Shown: positions 33,157-40,636 of the stretch, one piece after another
How the letters are laid out: the number at the start of each line of letters is the position of its first letter
Position numbering within the stretch: position 1 is the stretch's first letter
Origin: Pirellulaceae bacterium
Lineage (GTDB): Bacteria; Planctomycetota; Planctomycetia; Pirellulales; Pirellulaceae
Assembly: GCA_024102795.1 (NCBI GenBank)
Contig: JAGFJK010000491.1
Coordinates: forward strand, 1-40,636
Direction: 5' to 3'
Length of the DNA: 40,636 nucleotides
Made by a program: the position numbers and the translations under genes
Notes under the pieces: generated by a model
Database searches by the model: none
What the model saw: only the letters and a program-made list of their open reading frames with translations
What the model was told of the DNA's origin: nothing

Positions 33157-35850
33157 CTAGCCACCCGCGGGCGACGAGGCAAGCTTGTCCTGGTCGAGCA
33201 GGCGGCGCGACTCCTTCAGCACGAAGTCCACGTCCATGAACGGCTCGTAGCTCACGTCCTGCCAGCGGATTCGCCCCTCCCCGTCGATCAGGAACGTGGC
33301 GTGCAGCGGCTGGTTCTCGAAGTCGTCGAAGACGCGAAACTGCTTGAAGACGTGCAGCTCGGGATCGGCCATCAGCGGAATCGGCATCTTGTCCCGGCCG
33401 TATTCCTCCAGCGACTTCTGCAGACCGGCCAGGTCGTCGCTGCCGATCCCCACCAGGCCGATGCCCTGCTGCTCGAACTCGGACATCTTCGGCGCGAAGG
33501 CGTGCAGTTGTTCGACGCAGTGCAGGCAGCCAAAGCCCAAGTAGAAAATGACCACGACCGGCCGGCCGGCGAACTGCTTGGACGAAACGGTCTCGCCGCG
33601 CGAGTCCTTGAGCGTCCATTCCGGGGCGGCTGACGGCTGCCAGCGGAACGGCCCCAGGTCGTCCAGCGACGGCCGCTGTCCCGTATCGGCGGCCACGACC
33701 TGTTCGATCCGCCAATCGCCGGTACAGCCCAGCGCCGCGGCCACCGGTTCCAGCCGCTGGAACACGGGCGAGTTCATGTCGATCGACGCCGACATTTCGC
33801 GCAGCCGGCCCATCGCCTGCTGGGCCTGTTCCTGCTTGCCGGCCCGCCACAGCAGGTCGACCTGGCAAGCCAGCGGATGCACTTCCTTGGGGTGCGATTT
33901 GACCTGCTTCTCCGCGGCTTTCAACGCCTCGTCCAACTCGCCGGCCTGCGACTGGACCAGCGCCAGGAACATCGGTTCCACACCGCCGGCCTTGTTGAGC
34001 AGCTCGAGCGCCGCCTTGGCGTCGCCCGCCGCCAGCTTTTCCAGCCCCTCGAGCTCCCAGACGGCCCGCTCGGCCAGCCGCAGATCGTTGTCCAACGGGC
34101 GTCCAGCGTCCTCGCCGGCCTTGTCGATCTTCTTCTGGTGCGGCTTCAACTGCTCCTCGGTCGCCTGCTCGCGGGCCGCCGTCACCGCCTGCTCAATCCG
34201 TGCTTCGTCCAGTCCTTCGGCCTGGGCCTTCTCGCGAGCTTCCGCGGCCACCTTGTCCAGGGCGGCCTGGTCGAGCGATTCGGTGCGGGCCTTGTCGCGA
34301 GCCGCGGCCACCGCCTGCTCGCGTTGCCCGCGGCGCTCCTCCAGCCACGGACGCAGCTCCGCCAGCACCTGCTGGCCCCCGACGAGGTCGCCCTGGCGGA
34401 AGTAAGCCCGACCCAGGTGCCGCCAGCGATTGACCTGCTCCTTCGGGTCATCGGTCGGTTCCAGGTACGGGCTGTGGCAAAGCTGGATCATCTGCTCCCA
34501 CAGCTCGTATCGCGACAGCGTTTCGAACAGCCGCTGGCGGCCATAGTTGCTGCTGCCGCGGCCGCTGAGCATGTTGTACTTCGGATGCCTCGGCAGCTCG
34601 GTCATGTTCTTGGCCAGATCCACCGCGTCGCCAACGCGACCCACGAAATTCAAGTTGCGGATCAACCACTCGTTGTTGTGGGCAAAATTATGAATCTGGT
34701 CCGGCAGCACGCGATCGCGCATCATGTGCGCATGGTCCACGCGGGCCGAGGCCTCCTGCTGCCAGCAGGCGTCGTCGTACCGCTTCAACCGCGAGTAGAT
34801 ATGTCCGGGCATGTGCCACATGTGGGCGATACCCGGCGACGTCTGCCCGCAGACGGCCGATGAAGCAAGCGCCTTCTCGGGCCGCGGATAATCCCACAAG
34901 TGAATCCGATAGTGATGCGCCGGGTGCATCGGCTGCACCTGGAACACCTGTTCCAGCAGCGCGTCCAAGGCCAGGTTGCTGTTGATCGGGATGCCCGCGT
35001 TGCGGTTCATCCAGATCTGCAGGGCCAGAAACGCCTTGGCCTCGTTGTCTTCCGGAAACTTCAGCAGGATGTCTTCCAGCGCCTTGACGTAGGCCTCCGC
35101 CCGCTCCTTCTTTTTGTCATTGCCGGCGCGATAGTAGGCGTCCAGCGCGTCGATGTACATTTTCTCCCGCTCGCCCGCCTGCCCCTTCCGCTTGACCGCC
35201 TCGGCGATGAACGACTTGGCCCGCTTCTCGTTGTTCGTGTTGGCCATCGCCATGCCCCAGTAGGTCATCGCGCATTCGGGGTCCAGCGCGGCCGCCTGGC
35301 GGAACGATCGCTCCGCCTCGAAATACCAGAAGCCGTGCAACTGGCCGACGCCCTGTTCGAAGAATCTGGCCGCCTCCGGCGCATTGGTCGTAATCGGAAA
35401 GTTGATCTGCGGCATCCCATCCATCAGGTAGGCCCGCTGACGGGGCCCCTCGTTAAACGCCTCGCCGTGGTACGAATGCCCGGCTCGAGTTCCGTCGGCG
35501 GCCGTCTCCGGACTGTCCGAATCGCCCGCGGCCGGTTCGGGCTTCGCCGTCCCCTCGGCGGCCGGTTCGGGCTTCGCGGCATCTTCGGGCTTCGCCGCGG
35601 ACTCTTCGGGCTTTGCAGCCGGCTGATCGGGCTTCGCGGCTTCATCGGGCTTCGCGGCCTGTGCGTCGTCGCTGGCGGCCGCCGTTGCCGCGTCCTGAGC
35701 GGCCACCGCCCCGCTGAGCATCAAGGCGACCATCAGGAAGAACGCCACGCCCGACCCGAGGCATGCCAGACCCCGCAGTGCTGGCCAGGAACGGCAGGGG
35801 ACGAACCAGCGACCGGCAGCGAGGGCGGATCCCGACTGAGAATTGGACAT
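33157..35850 (-). CDS. TPR-repeat protein with C-terminal thioredoxin/peroxiredoxin-like domain
   Basis: About 897 aa from the ATG at 35850. The N-terminus has a hydrophobic helix (LGSGVAFFLMVALMLSGAVA), a signal peptide or anchor. Then comes a Lys-Pro-Glu-Ala-rich linker (KPDEAAKPDQPAAKPE type), TPR-like helices including FFEQGVGQLHGFWYFEAERSF and AAALDPECAMTYWGMAMAN, a central charged coiled-coil stretch (AAAREQATEEQLKPHQKKID), more TPRs, and from about 745 an AhpC/TSA-type domain with VVVIFYLGFGCLHCVEQL, a CxxC at about 774-777. It is thus likely an envelope redox or scaffold protein. The stop is 66 bp before the Pup-like gene on the same strand. The start is weak: no clear Shine-Dalgarno, with a GTG 12 bases upstream as alternative. 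Confidence 0.8.
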   Translation of the reverse strand: MSNSQSGSALAAGRWFVPCRSWPALRGLACLGSGVAFFLMVALMLSGAVAAQDAATAAASDDAQAAKPDEAAKPDQPAAKPEESAAKPEDAAKPEPAAEGTAKPEPAAGDSDSPETAADGTRAGHSYHGEAFNEGPRQRAYLMDGMPQINFPITTNAPEAARFFEQGVGQLHGFWYFEAERSFRQAAALDPECAMTYWGMAMANTNNEKRAKSFIAEAVKRKGQAGEREKMYIDALDAYYRAGNDKKKERAEAYVKALEDILLKFPEDNEAKAFLALQIWMNRNAGIPINSNLALDALLEQVFQVQPMHPAHHYRIHLWDYPRPEKALASSAVCGQTSPGIAHMWHMPGHIYSRLKRYDDACWQQEASARVDHAHMMRDRVLPDQIHNFAHNNEWLIRNLNFVGRVGDAVDLAKNMTELPRHPKYNMLSGRGSSNYGRQRLFETLSRYELWEQMIQLCHSPYLEPTDDPKEQVNRWRHLGRAYFRQGDLVGGQQVLAELRPWLEERRGQREQAVAAARDKARTESLDQAALDKVAAEAREKAQAEGLDEARIEQAVTAAREQATEEQLKPHQKKIDKAGEDAGRPLDNDLRLAERAVWELEGLEKLAAGDAKAALELLNKAGGVEPMFLALVQSQAGELDEALKAAEKQVKSHPKEVHPLACQVDLLWRAGKQEQAQQAMGRLREMSASIDMNSPVFQRLEPVAAALGCTGDWRIEQVVAADTGQRPSLDDLGPFRWQPSAAPEWTLKDSRGETVSSKQFAGRPVVVIFYLGFGCLHCVEQLHAFAPKMSEFEQQGIGLVGIGSDDLAGLQKSLEEYGRDKMPIPLMADPELHVFKQFRVFDDFENQPLHATFLIDGEGRIRWQDVSYEPFMDVDFVLKESRRLLDQDKLASSPAGG

Positions 35851-35898
35851 GGCATGGCTCACTGGGAAAGGTGGGACACAGGGCGGCCTGTCGGCAAA

Positions 35899-35930
35899 CC
35901 AAGAAGTGCCTTGGGGGGGAGGGTTCTTGG
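35899..35930. promoter_or_regulatory. Inverted repeat upstream of the TPR-thioredoxin gene
   Basis: CCAAGAA (35899-35905) and TTCTTGG (35924-35930) form a perfect 7-bp inverted repeat with an 18-base G-rich spacer, 49 bases before the ATG at 35850. It could be an operator or a 5' leader hairpin for the TPR-pup-ligase transcript. There is no independent support. Confidence 0.3.
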
Positions 35931-36125
35931 CGAGCGGCACCCGGCTGGGAACCGCCGCTTGACTCTAAGCCTAGACTTCCGCCGCCGAATTTTCAACGAC
36001 TTCGAACCCCGGCCGGTCGAAGTTCGCCCCCGGCACGTGGCGCGGCGGGACGTTTCGCCAGAGTCTGGGCAACTGGAAAGGACGGCCGCCAGCGGGATAG
36101 ATACCCTAATCAGTCGGATTTCCCG

Positions 36126-37295
36126 CTAGTTTTGCGGTGCAACAGGCGACGAGCGGCCGGGGGGCACGGCCCACAAGGGATGACACAGACCGTAGGCCGC
36201 GGGGACGAAGATGATCAGCGGCGTCCAGGCGGCCAGCGCGGGACTGAGCAGATAGCCGCTGCTGCCCAGCGCATGACAGGCGATCGTGACCAGCGAAAAC
36301 GTGGCCACGATCGCCATGGACAGCCCGGCCGTGACAAAGATGTTGCGGGATTCGCGGGTCAGCGCCAACGGCAGCCCCAGAAACAGCAGCGTCAGGTCCA
36401 GCAGCGGCTGGATCAACCGCGCATGCACCGTCACGCGAACCTCGGCTCCAAAGTCCAGGCTGGGATTCTGCAGCCCGGCGATCAATTGGCCGAGCGAGGA
36501 ATACTGCCGCCACGAATTCCCGGCGGCCAGTTGTTCGAACGTCAGATCACTGGCCACAAAGCATTGTCCTGGCTGCAGCCAGGCGGTGTCCCGAGGCGTG
36601 AGAATCGTCGGACGTCCCTCCAGCGCCGCCGACGGCAGCTCGGCAAGATTTGCCGGTTGCTCGACGCCATCCAACAAATATCCGGCCGGCCGATCACCAT
36701 CGGCGTCGCGGTATGTCGCGCTCTCGGCCGCCAGGTGCCGACCGAACTGGGCCAGCGACTCGGGCAAGCGCAGCTTGGGAAAGCTGATCCGCCGCTCCGC
36801 CGCAAACGTGTGCCGGCCACTGATCAGAATCCGCGTCTGGTGGTCGTAGCGGGGATGCAGCGTGCGGGCCGTGTCGCCCAGCCAATCCTGGGCGTTGCGC
36901 GCCAGTTTCTCGCGGAACCGCGGGATCAGAAACTCCCGGTTGGCCGCCGCCAGCAGGCTGACCGCCAGCACGCCGGCCACGAGCGGCTTGACCAGCCGCA
37001 GTTGCGAAATCCCGCCCGCCATCACCGCCGTCGTCTCGTTGCTCCGCTGCATCGATGTGATGGCGAACATGGTGGCCATCATGCCCAGCATGCCGCTGAT
37101 CCGATCGAAAAACGTCAGCACCCGCGGACCATAGTAATCGACCAGCACGTACCAGCCCTGCGTCTTGCTGTACGTCAGGAACTCTTCCAGGTTGTTAAAG
37201 GCGTCGATGACGATAAACAGCCCCGTCAGGCTGATAAACGCCACCAGCAGCACCTTGATGAATAACCGCAGCACGTAGCGGTGCAGGATGGGCAT
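36126..37295 (-). CDS. LptF/LptG-family lipopolysaccharide export permease (YjgP/YjgQ)
   Basis: A 389-aa inner-membrane protein. Three helices near the N-terminus (residues ~12-32, ~55-80, ~97-118) and three near the C-terminus (~300-375) bracket a periplasmic beta-rich domain, the LptF/LptG layout. The opening MPILHRYVLRLFIKVLLVAF and the segment ITSMQRSNETTAVMAGGIS match the family's first-helix and cytoplasmic-loop region, which contacts the LptB ATPase. Only one paralogue is present here, while function normally needs an F/G pair. TGGAG lies about eight bases before the ATG at 37295. It lies 76 bp after the aminotransferase and 275 bp before the TPR gene, all on the same strand. Confidence 0.85.
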   Translation of the reverse strand: MPILHRYVLRLFIKVLLVAFISLTGLFIVIDAFNNLEEFLTYSKTQGWYVLVDYYGPRVLTFFDRISGMLGMMATMFAITSMQRSNETTAVMAGGISQLRLVKPLVAGVLAVSLLAAANREFLIPRFREKLARNAQDWLGDTARTLHPRYDHQTRILISGRHTFAAERRISFPKLRLPESLAQFGRHLAAESATYRDADGDRPAGYLLDGVEQPANLAELPSAALEGRPTILTPRDTAWLQPGQCFVASDLTFEQLAAGNSWRQYSSLGQLIAGLQNPSLDFGAEVRVTVHARLIQPLLDLTLLFLGLPLALTRESRNIFVTAGLSMAIVATFSLVTIACHALGSSGYLLSPALAAWTPLIIFVPAAYGLCHPLWAVPPGRSSPVAPQN

Positions 37296-37371
37296 CGCGG
37301 AACTCCATTTCCCCTGGCGGCTCGGAAGGCTCGCGCCCCGCCTCTCGCCAGCCGATCAACCTCTGTTCCGC

Positions 37372-38646
37372 TTACGACTCCCCACGCTGCACGATGGCGA
37401 TCGCGCGGGCCAGCGACTCGAGGCCGGCGCGGATCCGCGGGCACGATTGCACGCCGAAACTCAACCGCATCGTGTTGGCCCGCACCGGCTCCCCTTCACG
37501 CGGGTAGCAGAACTGCCCGGGAACGTACAAAACCCCTTCGCCGATGGCAACATCGAACAATCGGCCCTGGGGCCCCGTCCGCACCGATTCGGGCAAATGA
37601 ACCCAGACATACAGCCCTCCAGAGGGGGCCGCCCAGTGAACGCCCGACAACGGACCCAGAAACTCGTCCGCCGCCTCGAGCATGCACCGCAGCTTGCGGT
37701 GATACTCGACGCGCAACCGCTCGACGTGAGGTTCGAACAGTCCCAGTTCCAGCACCTTGGCCATCAGATGCTGGCTGAAATTGGGCGAACCGAAGTCGAT
37801 GTTGCCCTTCTGGTTGCAGACCGGATCCACCAGGTCCTCCGGCAGAATCCCCCAGCCTACGCGGATTCCCGGCGAGAATGACTTGGAAAATGTCCCCGCC
37901 ACGATGACGGTGTCTCCTTCCTCGTCAAAGCAGCGGACGCTCGGCTCATCGTCGCCCGTGTACTTCAGCTCGCGGTAGGCGCAGTCCGAAATCACGTGGA
38001 TCCGGTGCCCGCGCGACCAGCGTTTAGCCAGCCGTACCACCTCCGCCCGCCGCTGAGCCGTCATGGTCGCGCCGCTGGGATTGTCGAAGTACGGTACCAG
38101 GTAGATCGCCTTGACACGCGCCAGGTCGCCCGTCTTCTCCAAGCCCTGCAGTGTGTCTTCCAGAGCCTCGGGAATCATCCCTTGCTGGTCGGAGGTCACG
38201 CCCAGGCTGCGAGCGCCCAGGTTGTTCAGCGTGCCCAGGAAAACCAGGTAGGTCGGAGCGGCACAGAGCACGATGTCGCCTGGGTTGAGCAAGGTTTCGG
38301 CCACCAGGTGCAGAAGCTGGTTGCTGCCGGCCGTGACGACCACCTGTCGCGTGGACACGGGGTGCGGTACCGGGTTGGACGCCAGGAACCGGTCCAGCAG
38401 CGCTTCGCGCAGGGGGAGGTACCCCGGAGTGGTCCCGTACTGCAGTGCGGCCTGAGCGTCTGGCGGATCGGTCAGCAAGGCGTCGACTGCCTGGCGAGTG
38501 GCGTCGACGGGCAGGGTTTCCTGGTCGACAAAGCCGGCCGCCAGGGATATCAAGTCAGGATTGGCCAGGGCTTGCGCCATCAGATCGCTGATCGGCTGAC
38601 CCTCGGCCCAGGCCGCTCGTTGGCTCAAGCGAAACGCGGTGGACAT
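37372..38646 (-). CDS. PLP-dependent class I/II aminotransferase (2-aminoadipate/LysN-like)
   Basis: A 424-aa fold-type I aminotransferase. The PLP Schiff-base lysine is Lys255 in TFSKSFSPGIRVGWG. Other landmarks are LQYGTTPGYLPLREAL, TAGSNQLLHLVAETLLNPGD, the PYFDNPSGATMT segment (Asn and Pro of the PLP ring site), and ISDCAYRELKY (Asp221 to the pyridine N, Tyr224 to the phosphate side). The pattern is that of the 2-aminoadipate/aromatic aminotransferase group related to the MocR catalytic domain, without the GntR domain. The amino acid used cannot be read from sequence. It is divergent from comF and first of a run of - strand genes. Confidence 0.9.
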   Translation of the reverse strand: MSTAFRLSQRAAWAEGQPISDLMAQALANPDLISLAAGFVDQETLPVDATRQAVDALLTDPPDAQAALQYGTTPGYLPLREALLDRFLASNPVPHPVSTRQVVVTAGSNQLLHLVAETLLNPGDIVLCAAPTYLVFLGTLNNLGARSLGVTSDQQGMIPEALEDTLQGLEKTGDLARVKAIYLVPYFDNPSGATMTAQRRAEVVRLAKRWSRGHRIHVISDCAYRELKYTGDDEPSVRCFDEEGDTVIVAGTFSKSFSPGIRVGWGILPEDLVDPVCNQKGNIDFGSPNFSQHLMAKVLELGLFEPHVERLRVEYHRKLRCMLEAADEFLGPLSGVHWAAPSGGLYVWVHLPESVRTGPQGRLFDVAIGEGVLYVPGQFCYPREGEPVRANTMRLSFGVQSCPRIRAGLESLARAIAIVQRGES

Positions 38647-38681
38647 GACCGGTACTCCCCCTGCTGCCCGCGACGAGTGGA

Positions 38682-38719
38682 ACGAACCCGGTACAATAGG
38701 GCGATTGGAACGGGTTCGT
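38682..38719. promoter_or_regulatory. Perfect 9-bp inverted repeat around TACAAT in the aminotransferase-comF intergenic region
   Basis: ACGAACCCG (38682-38690) is the exact reverse complement of CGGGTTCGT (38711-38719). The 20-base spacer holds TACAAT (38692-38697), a good -10 hexamer in the comF direction, though the expected -35 site is weak. Geometry suits a dimeric regulator binding over a promoter. The 140-bp gap is divergent, so it could control either gene. Confidence 0.4.
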
Positions 38720-38786
38720 CAAGCGGTCCGGCCAGCGCGTTTTCCGTTGGCGGCGGGCCCCGTCGTCCGTCAGTTGGTGGGCATTC

Positions 38787-39578
38787 ATGGCCAGGAAAAC
38801 TCCCGCAGCGCTGGTGCCCTGGATCGTGCCGCCGGTAGCCGAGGCGGCTCGTCAAGCGGCCTGGCGCTTGATGGAACTGGTGTTTCCGCCCGCGTGCGCG
38901 TATTGCGGGTGCGACCTGCCGGAAAACTCGCCCGCTCCCCTGCTGTGCGGTGAATGCGAGCTGGCGTTCTGCCGGCTGCCGGGCCCCTTGTGCCCGCGAT
39001 GTGCATCGCCCACCGTGGTAACTTGTCCGGGCGGCCGCTGTCCTCGCTGCCAGCGCAGGCAGTATTATTTCGACTGCGCGACCACCTTGGGGATTTACCA
39101 GGGAACGTTGCGGCTGGCTGTCCGGCGAATGAAGCAAGCCGAGCAGGAGCAGTTGGCGTATGCGGCGGGCACCTTGTTGGGTCGCAAGGCAGGCAGCTCA
39201 GGTGAGTTGCCGCCCGTCGATTGCGTCGTGCCCGTGCCGATGCACTGGTGGCGGCGGGTCCGGCGGGGATTGAATTCGGCGGAAGTGTTGGCCGCGGCAG
39301 TGTCCGGCGCCTTGCGGGTGCCGTTGCTGAGCGACCTGGTGGTCTGCCGCCGGCGGACCCGCAAACAGGGCCTGCTGACGCCAGCGGAACGGTTCGATAA
39401 TGTCCGCTCGGCCTTTGGTCTGACGCCAGGCTACGACATCGCACGGGCCCGCGTGCTGGTGGTGGACGACGTGATGACCACCGGGGCCACGGCCAGCGAG
39501 GTGGCTCGCGTGCTTCGCCGGGCGGGAGCGGCCCGCGTCGCGGTGGCGGTCGTCGGCCGCGGCGTCGGGAATGGATGA
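38787..39578 (+). CDS. comF: ComF family phosphoribosyltransferase-like protein
   Basis: A 263-aa ComF/GntX-family protein, associated with DNA uptake or processing in competent bacteria, although its biochemical role is not settled. The N-terminal half carries zinc-ribbon cysteines (CAYCGC, CGEC, CPRC, CPRC). The C-terminal half is a type I phosphoribosyltransferase domain with VDCVVPVPMHWWRRVRRG and the PRPP-binding loop VLVVDDVMTTGATASEVA. Typical ComF sequence RKQGLLTPAERFDNVRSAF is also present. It ends 44 bp before hemC on the same strand. No strong Shine-Dalgarno precedes the ATG. Confidence 0.92.
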   Translation: MARKTPAALVPWIVPPVAEAARQAAWRLMELVFPPACAYCGCDLPENSPAPLLCGECELAFCRLPGPLCPRCASPTVVTCPGGRCPRCQRRQYYFDCATTLGIYQGTLRLAVRRMKQAEQEQLAYAAGTLLGRKAGSSGELPPVDCVVPVPMHWWRRVRRGLNSAEVLAAAVSGALRVPLLSDLVVCRRRTRKQGLLTPAERFDNVRSAFGLTPGYDIARARVLVVDDVMTTGATASEVARVLRRAGAARVAVAVVGRGVGNG

Positions 39579-39622
39579 GCAGCGTCACAGGGTAACTCGA
39601 TTCCGCAGGACCATACCGCAGC

Positions 39623-40636
39623 ATGGCACCAACCGCCGGATTGACGCTTCGCCTGGGTACTCGCGGCAGCGCGCTGGCCCAGTGGCAGGCCCGCTGGGTC
39701 GCCGCGCAACTGGCCTCTCATGGCGTGGCGACCGAACTGGTCTTGATCAGCACCGAGGGGGACCAGCAGCAAGGTTCGATCGGCACGCTGGGATTGCAAG
39801 GCGTGTTCACCAAGGAGATCCAGCGGGCGTTGCTGGCGGGCGAGGTGGATTTGGCCGTGCACAGCTTGAAGGACTTGCCGACGGAAGCGGTGCCTGGGCT
39901 GAGCCTGTCGGCGGTCCCGCCCAGGGAAGCCGTGGGGGACGTGCTGGTCAGTCGGGATGCGGCCCGTCTGGAAACATTGGCGGAAGGAGCTCGAGTGGGC
40001 ACGGGCAGCACGCGGCGGCGGGCACAACTGCTACACGTTCGGCCCGACCTGCGCGTGCTGGATCTGCGAGGCAACGTGGACACTCGGCTGCGCAAGCTGG
40101 ACGAAGGGCAGTACGACGCGATCATTCTGGCGGAGGCGGGGTTGCGGCGGCTGGGCTGGTCGGAGCGGATCGGACACGTGATCGCACCCAGCCAGATGCT
40201 TCCGGCGGTCGGTCAGGGCGCCTTGGGGCTGGAAACGCGGCAGGACGACCAGGCGGCTCGGACCGCCGTCGGATTGCTGGACGATCCGCCGTCGCACGCG
40301 GCGGTGTTGGCTGAACGAGCCTTGCTGGCGGCCTTGCGAGGAGGGTGCCTGGCACCTGTGGGAGCTTGGGCCAGGGTGGAGGCGGGCGGCTTGCGACTGA
40401 CGGCGGCCGTCTTGAGTGCGGACGGCCAGAGGCGGCTCTTCGGCGAAAGCGCGGTCGAGGTGCGGATGCCGGCGGAAGGAGCGGAAAGGGACGAGGCGTC
40501 GCGCGAGGCAGCGCGAGCCTTGGGGCTGGGCGTGGCCGAGCAGCTTCTGGAGCAAGGCGCCGCGGAACTGATCGGCAGCCACCGCGCCTCCGGCGAGGGG
40601 GGCGGCGAGCGGCACGGCGAGCGGCACGGCGAGCGG
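39623..40636 (+). CDS. hemC: Porphobilinogen deaminase (hydroxymethylbilane synthase) HemC, 3' partial
   Basis: Enzyme that polymerises four porphobilinogens to hydroxymethylbilane in haem synthesis. It is open from the ATG at 39623 to the window edge (338 codons, no stop). Seen are LRLGTRGSALAQWQA, the catalytic region LAVHSLKDLPTE, the Arg-rich GTGSTRRRAQL, LRGNVDTRLRKLDEGQYDAI, QGALGLETR, and ALRGGCLAPVGAWA with Cys242, the attachment site of the dipyrromethane cofactor. HemC is normally about 310 aa, so the domain is complete and the frame continues into a low-complexity tail of GERH repeats. Because no stop lies inside the window this gene is easily missed. Confidence 0.95.
   Translation, partial: MAPTAGLTLRLGTRGSALAQWQARWVAAQLASHGVATELVLISTEGDQQQGSIGTLGLQGVFTKEIQRALLAGEVDLAVHSLKDLPTEAVPGLSLSAVPPREAVGDVLVSRDAARLETLAEGARVGTGSTRRRAQLLHVRPDLRVLDLRGNVDTRLRKLDEGQYDAIILAEAGLRRLGWSERIGHVIAPSQMLPAVGQGALGLETRQDDQAARTAVGLLDDPPSHAAVLAERALLAALRGGCLAPVGAWARVEAGGLRLTAAVLSADGQRRLFGESAVEVRMPAEGAERDEASREAARALGLGVAEQLLEQGAAELIGSHRASGEGGGERHGERHGER
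40604..40636 (+). repeat. 12-bp tandem repeat at the window edge (GERH codons)
   Basis: GGCGAGCGGCAC occurs at 40604-40615 and 40616-40627, and a third copy is cut at 40636 after GGCGAGCGG. In the hemC frame it encodes Gly-Glu-Arg-His, beyond the conserved enzyme. A repeat running off the end may mark an assembly break. Confidence 0.85.

Noticed and set aside
31111-33633. 840-codon open frame on the + strand over the ligase and modifier genes
   Set aside because: Arg/Gln/His-rich shadow frame without motifs, while the - strand shows PafA-family motifs. It could mislead gene callers into missing the small GGE protein.
39571-40314. 247-codon + strand frame overlapping hemC
   Set aside because: Wrong phase: the frame from 39623 encodes HemC with all its catalytic motifs.
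1-40636. tRNA, rRNA or riboswitch genes, including a molybdenum-cofactor element near modABC
   Set aside because: No cloverleaf, rRNA core or recognisable riboswitch pattern was seen by eye. The modABC leader lies outside the window.

Overview
The window looks like a chromosomal piece from a Planctomycetota bacterium, probably near the Pirellulales. The evidence is the adjacent DUF1501 and PSCyt1-DUF1549-DUF1553 genes, two giant secreted proteins with an arginine-rich LEPR-type N-terminus (LEPRLPLA, LEVRLPLA), an N-terminal dockerin, RTX repeats, high GC, and palindromic intergenic repeats. The placement is by gene content only. Both ends cut a gene: modA on the left, hemC on the right.

Layout. 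1-2.2 kb (+): a molybdate ABC transporter, modA (5' end missing), modB and modC. ModC lacks the usual C-terminal molybdate-binding domain. A small lipoprotein and about 760 bp of repeat-rich non-coding DNA follow. 3.5-21.8 kb: two giant surface or secreted proteins, tail to tail and 60 bp apart. The + strand one (2239 aa) has a triplicated N-terminal module, Ig-like domains, a glycine-rich beta-helix and RTX calcium-binding repeats. The - strand one (3844 aa) is a dockerin/RHS protein whose YD repeats are split by 18 copies of a ~100-aa PPC-like domain. 22.2-24.4 kb (-): a VOC-fold protein, a secreted protein probably of lectin-like fold, decayed or non-coding DNA, and a DUF4405 membrane protein. 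24.4-29.8 kb (-): an ornithine cyclodeaminase-family enzyme, then the DUF1501 and cytochrome/DUF1549/DUF1553 pair. 30.0-31.0 kb (+): a short CBS-MgtE Mg2+ transporter.

31.1-38.6 kb (-) is the most interesting part. In transcription order it holds an aminotransferase, an LptF/LptG permease, a TPR-thioredoxin-fold protein, a 67-aa Pup/UBact-like protein ending in Gly-Gly-Glu, and a PafA/Dop-family Pup ligase homologue. The ligase carries a ~115-aa hydrophobic insert with about three predicted membrane segments. This suggests a membrane-anchored version of prokaryotic ubiquitin-like tagging. The modifier has no lysine. No proteasome subunit or Mpa/ARC ATPase lies in the window. 38.8-40.6 kb (+): comF and hemC. 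The comF/aminotransferase intergenic region contains a perfect 9-bp inverted repeat around a TACAAT hexamer.

All calls come from reading translations and DNA by eye. No database search was run.
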